Shown here: positions 59,108-64,000 of the stretch, piece after piece
Numbering within the stretch: position 1 is the first letter of the stretch
How the letters are laid out: every line of letters begins with the position of its first letter
Assembly: GCA_963747595.1 (NCBI GenBank)
Contig: CAVVFO010000002.1
Location: 1,054,001 to 1,118,000, forward strand
Length of the DNA: 64,000 nucleotides
Direction: 5' to 3'
Source: Oleiagrimonas sp963747595
GTDB taxonomy: Bacteria > Pseudomonadota > Gammaproteobacteria > Xanthomonadales > Rhodanobacteraceae
Translations under genes and position numbers: made by a program
Notes under the pieces: model-generated
What the model was told of the DNA's origin: nothing
Database searches by the model: none
The model's input: only the letters and a program-made list of their open reading frames with translations

Positions 59108-59231
59108 GCCCAGATGAAGACTTCATGCATCGCTCACCGCAAGACTCTTCACTGCTGCGACGTCTCGCCCGGCCCTTCCGCCGATCCCGCAAACATGTGC
59201 TCACACCCCCCAGCGCCGGGCCCGCGATCTG

Positions 59232-59319
59232 ATGTCCCTGGCCAGCGCTGCATCTTTCATCGTCGCGATATGGTGGCTTGTGGTGGGTATCAACTGGCAA
59301 AACCGGGCTTTCGTCTGAT
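59232..59319 (+). CDS. Remnant membrane peptide before the XRE gene
   Basis: A 28-codon frame (MSLASAASFIVAIWWLVVGINWQNRAFV) with one hydrophobic helix ends in TGATG, overlapping the XRE start codon. XRE proteins of this kind usually follow a DUF2975 membrane protein of about 160 residues. This may be the surviving end of such a gene. No ribosome site is seen, and the frame upstream is not protein-like. Confidence 0.3.
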
Positions 59320-59530
59320 GCCGATCGTCGTCGAACTGGACGTGATGCTGGCGCGGCGCAAGATGAAGTCCAAGGATCTTGCCGCCGCCATCGGCATCAC
59401 CGAAGCCAACCTGTCCCTGCTCAAGCAGGGCAAGGTCAAGGGGATCCGTTTCGGTACCCTGGAACGCATTTGCAACGTGCTCCACTGCCAGCCGGGCGAC
59501 CTGCTGGCGTATCGGTCCCAGCCGGAATGA
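59318..59530 (+). CDS. Small XRE-family regulator (YozG-like)
   Basis: Compact HTH regulator of 70 residues: MPIVVELDVMLARRKMKSKDLAAAIGITEANLSLLKQGKVKGIRFGTLERICNVLHCQPGDLL matches the group of Cro/C1-type proteins paired with DUF2975. The ATG at 59318 overlaps an upstream stop (TGATG). It lies downstream of the AT-rich palindrome, the natural candidate for its operator. Targets unknown. Confidence 0.78.
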   Translation: MPIVVELDVMLARRKMKSKDLAAAIGITEANLSLLKQGKVKGIRFGTLERICNVLHCQPGDLLAYRSQPE

Positions 59531-59603
59531 ATCTCGCAGCTGCCGTTGCCCGCCATCCCCCGGCCGACCATAATCGAACGCCCGTTTGAACACTTGGCCG
59601 GAC

Positions 59604-61628
59604 ATGACCGATTCCGCGTATCCCCATCTGCTCAGTCCGTTGGACCTGGGGTTCTGCCGCCTGCCCAACCGCGTGCTGATGGGTTCCATGCATACCGGAC
59701 TGGAAGACCACGCGCGCGACTTCGACAAACTGGCAGCGTACTTCGCCGAGCGCGCCCGTGGCGGCGTCGGCCTGATGGTCACCGGCGGCATCGCGCCCAA
59801 CATCGAGGGCTGGGTGAAGCCGTTTGCAGGGCGACTGTCCATGCCGTGGCATGTGGCGCGGCATCGCAAGGTGACGCAGGCGGTGCATGCCGAAGACGGC
59901 CGCATCTGCATGCAGATCCTGCACACGGGCCGCTATGCGTATCATCCGCTGTCGGTGGCACCATCGAGGAAACGTGCGCCCATCACCCCGTTCACGCCCC
60001 GCGCGCTGAGCGCCCGGGGGGTGGAACGCACCATCGGCGATTTCGTCAACTGCGCGAAACGTGCCCGCGAGGCCGGCTACGATGGTGTGGAGATCATGGG
60101 GTCGGAGGGATACCTCATCAACCAGTTCCTGGCCGCACGCACCAACACGCGTGACGACGGCTGGGGCGGGGACTACGCCAACCGCATGCGTCTGCCGGTG
60201 GAGATCGTCCGGCGCACGCGCGAGACGGTCGGCCCGGATTTCATCATCATCTACCGCCTGTCCATGCTGGACCTGGTCCCCGACGGGCAGAGCTGGGACG
60301 AGATCGTGCGTCTGGCCAAGGCCATCGAGGCGGCCGGGGCCACGCTCATCAATACCGGCATCGGCTGGCATGAGGCGCGGGTGCCGACGATCGTCACCAG
60401 TGTGCCGCGCGCCGGCTTCACCTGGGTCACGCGGCGGCTGAAAGGCGAGATCTCGCTGCCGCTCATCACCACCAACCGCATCAACATGCCGGATGTGGCC
60501 GAACGGGTGCTTGCCGCAGGTGATGCCGACATGGTGTCCATGGCGCGGCCGCTGCTGGCCGATCCGCAGTGGGTCGACAAGGCCCGCACCGGCAAGGCGC
60601 CATCCATCAATACCTGCATCGCCTGCAATCAGGCCTGCCTGGATCACGTGTTCGAGAACAAGCGCGCCAGCTGCCTGGTCAACCCGCGCGCCTGTCACGA
60701 GACCGAGCTGCGCATACATCCGGTCACCCAGGCAAGACATTACGCCGTGGTTGGCGCCGGCCCGGCAGGCCTGGCCTGTGCCGTCACTCTCGCCGAGCGC
60801 GGGCATCGGGTTACCCTGTTCGACCAGGCCGAGGCGATCGGCGGCCAGTTCAACATGGCGCGGCGCATTCCGGGCAAGGAGGAATTCAGCGAGACGCTGC
60901 GCTACTACGCGCAGCGCATCAGCGACACAGGCATCGATCTCCGGCTGCGCACACGTGCGAATGTCGCCACCTTGCGCAATGACTTCGATGCCGTCGTCGT
61001 TGCCACCGGCGTGGTGCCCCGTCAGGTATCCATTGACGGCCACGACCATCCCAAGGTGCTGAGCTACATCGACGTGCTGATGCACCAGGTGACGGTGGGG
61101 GCACGCGTGGCCATCATTGGTGCCGGCGGCATCGGTTTCGACGTGGCGGAATATCTGGTGCAGCATGCCCCCTCTTCGACCACGGACATCATCCGCTGGA
61201 CGCACGAATGGGGCATCGACACCACGCTGTCGCACCGCGGCGGCCTGACGCAGCCGGCGGTGGAAGCCGCCGATCGGCAACTGTGGCTCCTGCAACGCAC
61301 CCGGGGGCGTCCGGGCAGGCGATTGAACAAGACCACAGGCTGGGTGCATCGCGCCGCGTTGCGCGCCAAAGGCGTCACCATGCTGGGCGGCGTCCGCTAC
61401 GAGCGCATCGACGACGAGGGCCTGCACATCACCATCAATGATGAAGCAAAAACCCTTGCCATCGACCACGTGATCCTGTGCGCGGGTCAGGAACCCAACC
61501 GCGAACTGGCTGGCGCACTGCAGAACGCCGGCGTCACCACACACCTGATCGGCGGCGCGGACGTCGCCGCGGAACTGGATGCCAAACGCGCCATCGACCA
61601 GGCGACACGTCTGGCGGCGGAACTGTGA
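59604..61628 (+). CDS. fadH: 2,4-dienoyl-CoA reductase, FadH type
   Basis: NADPH-dependent reductase of 674 residues used in the breakdown of unsaturated fatty acids with even-position double bonds. It combines an Old Yellow Enzyme TIM barrel (FMN; RVLMGSMHTGLED, Y-x-x at NTGIGWHEARVPTI), a 4Fe-4S site (CIACNQACLDHV then CLVNPRAC) and a C-terminal FAD/NADPH unit (VVGAGPAGLACAVTLAERGH, VAIIGAGGIGFDVAEYL). The ATG at 59604 gives the E. coli length. Its neighbours are unrelated. Confidence 0.95.
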   Translation: MTDSAYPHLLSPLDLGFCRLPNRVLMGSMHTGLEDHARDFDKLAAYFAERARGGVGLMVTGGIAPNIEGWVKPFAGRLSMPWHVARHRKVTQAVHAEDGRICMQILHTGRYAYHPLSVAPSRKRAPITPFTPRALSARGVERTIGDFVNCAKRAREAGYDGVEIMGSEGYLINQFLAARTNTRDDGWGGDYANRMRLPVEIVRRTRETVGPDFIIIYRLSMLDLVPDGQSWDEIVRLAKAIEAAGATLINTGIGWHEARVPTIVTSVPRAGFTWVTRRLKGEISLPLITTNRINMPDVAERVLAAGDADMVSMARPLLADPQWVDKARTGKAPSINTCIACNQACLDHVFENKRASCLVNPRACHETELRIHPVTQARHYAVVGAGPAGLACAVTLAERGHRVTLFDQAEAIGGQFNMARRIPGKEEFSETLRYYAQRISDTGIDLRLRTRANVATLRNDFDAVVVATGVVPRQVSIDGHDHPKVLSYIDVLMHQVTVGARVAIIGAGGIGFDVAEYLVQHAPSSTTDIIRWTHEWGIDTTLSHRGGLTQPAVEAADRQLWLLQRTRGRPGRRLNKTTGWVHRAALRAKGVTMLGGVRYERIDDEGLHITINDEAKTLAIDHVILCAGQEPNRELAGALQNAGVTTHLIGGADVAAELDAKRAIDQATRLAAEL

Positions 61629-61805
61629 CCCGGTGTCACGGGCGCCGGTGCAGGGTTCGGCCATGGAACGTGGCGAACGGGGTGGCTCCTTCGGTCGGGA
61701 AAACACGCAACGGCCACACCATCAGGTTCAGGATATGACCCTTGACCGCGTAATGACGCTGCAATGCGCCTGGCGCTCCGCCTGCCCCCCCACGGAGATT
61801 GCTCC

Positions 61806-62417
61806 ATGAAGCTGTATTACATGCCCGGCGCCTGTTCGCTGGCCGATCACATCACTCTGGAATGGACGGGGGCGCCCTACGAGACGCAGAAGATGACGCA
61901 TGCCGACATCAAACGACCCGAGTACCTGCTCCTCAATGCGGCCGGCGCAGTACCCACGCTGGAGGAAGACGGCTGGACGCTGACCCAGAATGCAGCCATC
62001 CTCAACTATCTGGCGGACAGCTTTCCGGATGCGAAACTGGGCGGCGACGGCAGCGCGAAAAGCCGCGCCGAGGTCAACCGCTGGCTGGGCTTCGTCAACG
62101 CCGACGTGCATCCAGCATTCAAGCCACTGTTCGGCGCCACCGGATATCTGGAGGACAACGCCGTGGTCAAGAAAACCAAGGACCATGCCCGCCGGCAGCT
62201 ACGCGGCTATTTCGAACAGGCCGACAAGCAGCTGGGCAGTCGCGACTGGATCGCCGGCATGCGTTCCATCGCCGATCCGTACCTGTTCGTGGTCACACGC
62301 TGGGCCAAGGCAATGAAAGTGGATCTCTCCGGGCTGGACCGCCTCGACGCCTGGTTCGGGCGCATGCAGGCTGACGCCGGCGTGCAGCAGGCGCTGCAGG
62401 ATGAAGGTCTGGACTGA
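61806..62417 (+). CDS. Glutathione S-transferase
   Basis: GST of 203 residues, probably beta-like. It opens with MKLYYMPGACSLADHITLEWTG, where the Cys/Ser near residue 10 binds glutathione. It has the thioredoxin-like half with AVPTLEEDGWTLTQNAAIL (cis-Pro and the TQNxAI motif) and an all-helical C-terminal half (VNADVHPAFKPLFG, IADPYLFVVTRWAK). Cytosolic detoxification enzyme; substrate unknown. It is a single gene 177 bases after fadH. Confidence 0.9.
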   Translation: MKLYYMPGACSLADHITLEWTGAPYETQKMTHADIKRPEYLLLNAAGAVPTLEEDGWTLTQNAAILNYLADSFPDAKLGGDGSAKSRAEVNRWLGFVNADVHPAFKPLFGATGYLEDNAVVKKTKDHARRQLRGYFEQADKQLGSRDWIAGMRSIADPYLFVVTRWAKAMKVDLSGLDRLDAWFGRMQADAGVQQALQDEGLD

Positions 62418-62501
62418 CCCCGCGAGACGGAAATACCGGCGGCAGGTCGGGAGTCTCTATGCCAGACCCGACCTGCACACCTGCTCCAGACTGCCCGCTT
62501 T

Positions 62502-63656
62502 TCAGCGCTTCTCGATCGGCGTAAACGCCTGATCCTCGGGCCCGACATAATTGGCGCTGGGACGGATGATCTTGCCGTCCACGCGCTGCTCCATCACATG
62601 CGCGCTCCAGCCGGCCGTACGCGCGATCACGAACAACGGCGTGAACATGGCGGTCGGCACGCCCAGCATGTGATAGGCGCTGGCCGAGTACCAGTCCAGG
62701 TTGGGGAACATCTTCTTCGTTTCCATCATCACGTTTTCGATGCGCTCGGAGATCTCGAACAGGCGATCGTTGCCGGCGTCATGGCACAGCTTGCGGCTGA
62801 TCTCCTTGATGATGGGATTGCGCGGATCGCCGATGGTGTACACCGGATGGCCGAAGCCGATGACGATTTCCTTGTTGGCCACGCGCTGGCGCATGTCCGC
62901 CTCGGCCTCGTCCGCGCTGCGGTAACGGCCGATGATCTCCATGGCCACCTCGTTGGCACCGCCATGCTTGGGACCCCGCAGCGCACCGATGGCGCCGGTG
63001 ATGGACGAATAGATGTCCGATCCGGTACCGGCAATGACGCGTGCGGTGAACGTCGAGGCATTGAACTCGTGTTCCGCGTACAGCACCAGCGACTTGTCCA
63101 GCGACGAGGCGTGCAGCTCGCTGGGCGCAGTGCCGTGCAGCAGATGCAGGAAATGCCCGGCGATGGTGTCGTCCTCGGTCTCGGTCTCGATGCGCTTGCC
63201 GTTCTGCCGGAAGTGGTACCAGTACAACAGCATGGAACCGAAGCTGGCCAGCAGCCGATCGGCGATATCGCGCGCGCCGGTGACGCTGTGGTCGTCCTTT
63301 TCCGGCAGCACGGTGCCCAGCGCCGAGCAGCCGGTCCGCAGCACGTCCATGGGGTGCGTGGCTGCCGGAAGCAGCTCCAGCACGCCCTTGACCGGCGTCG
63401 GCAGGCCGCGCATGCGCTTGAGTCGCGCGCGGTAGGCATTGAGCTCGGACCATGTGGGCAACGCGCCGTACACCAGCAGGTGCGCCACTTCCTCGAAACT
63501 GGCCTTGGTGGCCAGATCCTTGATGTCGTAACCGCGGTAATGCAGATCGTTGCCGCTGCGTCCCACCGTGCACACGGCCGTGTTGCCGGCCGCCACGCCG
63601 GACAGCGCAACGGATTTCTTTGCCTTGGGCAGATTCTGCTGGGTATTCTCGCTCAC
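62502..63656 (-). CDS. prpC: 2-methylcitrate synthase
   Basis: Condenses propionyl-CoA with oxaloacetate, the entry step of the methylcitrate cycle. LSGVAAGNTAVCTVGRSGNDLHYRGYDIKDLA is the PrpC-type start. EHEFNASTFTARV, LRGPKHGGANEVAM and GFGHPVYTIGDPR carry the active-site histidines, and IARTAGWSAHVMEQR is near the end. The GTG at 63656 is preferred because GGAG lies six bases before it; an ATG four codons upstream has no ribosome site. It is PrpC rather than housekeeping citrate synthase by length (384) and motifs; prpD is in the same window. Confidence 0.92.
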   Translation of the reverse strand: MSENTQQNLPKAKKSVALSGVAAGNTAVCTVGRSGNDLHYRGYDIKDLATKASFEEVAHLLVYGALPTWSELNAYRARLKRMRGLPTPVKGVLELLPAATHPMDVLRTGCSALGTVLPEKDDHSVTGARDIADRLLASFGSMLLYWYHFRQNGKRIETETEDDTIAGHFLHLLHGTAPSELHASSLDKSLVLYAEHEFNASTFTARVIAGTGSDIYSSITGAIGALRGPKHGGANEVAMEIIGRYRSADEAEADMRQRVANKEIVIGFGHPVYTIGDPRNPIIKEISRKLCHDAGNDRLFEISERIENVMMETKKMFPNLDWYSASAYHMLGVPTAMFTPLFVIARTAGWSAHVMEQRVDGKIIRPSANYVGPEDQAFTPIEKR

Positions 63657-63720
63657 GATGTTCTCCATATATGGGCAGTATTCTTGGTAGCGACGAAATG
63701 CGTCTTCACCAGGCCCTCAC

Positions 63721-64000
63721 TCAATTGATGAAGGTATGTCTGGATGGCGATTTCGGGCATTCGGCCATCGGCCGCACACTCGATTCGCCCCTGGGTCCGC
63801 GATCCGCGAACATCCAGCACTCCCCCAGCGTCGAGCAGTAGCAGATACGCATCTTCGCGTGCCTGACGAATGCCCGGCGAAAGTTCGAAAGTGCCGGTGC
63901 GTCGTTGAAGACGAGGATCGGGAGGGTCTCTCCCGCGCTGAGCACGTTGCGATCGAGCGAGGAATAGCTGAATGTATCGTTCGCCAGACCCAACGCGCCG
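63721..64000 (-). CDS. Partial ORF at the window edge
   Basis: Open leftward frame running in from beyond the window end, at least 93 codons, ending at 63721. The readable part (LANDTFSYSSLDRNVLSAGETLPILVFNDAPALSNFRRAF, then KMRICYCSTLGECWMFADRG) is not recognised. In related genomes prpB is often near prpC, but this does not look like PrpB. Coding status is uncertain. Confidence 0.3.
   Translation of the reverse strand, partial: GALGLANDTFSYSSLDRNVLSAGETLPILVFNDAPALSNFRRAFVRHAKMRICYCSTLGECWMFADRGPRGESSVRPMAECPKSPSRHTFIN

Noticed and set aside
56860..63656. Single prp operon
   Set aside because: prpD and prpC are on the same strand but separated by four unrelated genes on the opposite strand.

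Overview
The window reads as chromosome of a GC-rich gammaproteobacterium, most likely of the Lysobacterales/Xanthomonadales (Rhodanobacter-, Dyella- or Xanthomonas-like). The grounds are the miaA-hfq-hflX-hflK-hflC-purA order, tdh-kbl, a DUF3016 protein, paired OmpA-like proteins with a TSP3-type linker, FadH and methylcitrate-cycle genes. This placement is by protein resemblance only; no rRNA or tRNA gene is visible.

1-8300 is the right part of an integrated P4-like satellite or P2-like prophage remnant. It has an Ogr/Delta zinc finger, small overlapping genes, an alpha-type primase-helicase, RdgC, an excisionase-like HTH protein and a convergent tyrosine integrase. Upstream of the primase operon, 957-1184 contains two sense copies and one antisense copy of the same motif plus a terminator. 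This matches the layout of the P4 seqA/seqB/seqC RNA immunity region. The left end lies outside the window.

8600-10616 is ordinary chromosome: a small membrane protein, a VOC protein and a CPA1 Na+/H+ antiporter. From 10.7 to 35.8 kb follows an accessory and defence region. It holds an orphan frameshifted Doc, an Nmad3 protein, small unknown proteins, a DUF3016 protein and a SEC-C protein. Next is a 1.05-kb IS21-like non-autonomous element carrying higBA plus a ParB-like gene, then an antitoxin-ParE in-frame fusion and a methylase fragment.

The core of the region is a seven-gene leftward operon (31.6 to 17.9 kb): mrr, hsdM (long form), hsdS (with an extra C-terminal domain), an ABC-type ATPase with RloC/PrrC-like features, a Schlafen/AlbA-type ATP-binding protein, hsdR and a YgjP-like metalloprotease. 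Two hipBA modules follow, each with a phased operator array, and the second sits behind an HD hydrolase of the (p)ppGpp hydrolase type.

35.9-64 kb is core chromosome. It contains purA, hflC, hflK, hflX (apparent CTG start), hfq and miaA, then tdh-kbl and a DUF2254 membrane protein. A seven-gene membrane-lipid operon follows (desaturase, FAD oxidoreductase, DUF1365, CFA synthase, DUF2878, DUF1295, second CFA-like methyltransferase). Two tandem OmpA-family genes share near-identical 3' halves. The right end has prpD, terC, a small XRE regulator behind an AT-rich palindrome, fadH, a GST, prpC and a partial ORF at the edge.

The best candidates for something undescribed are the composite type I R-M locus with a built-in RloC-like candidate nuclease, the IS21-like element carrying a toxin-antitoxin pair, and the RNA immunity region.
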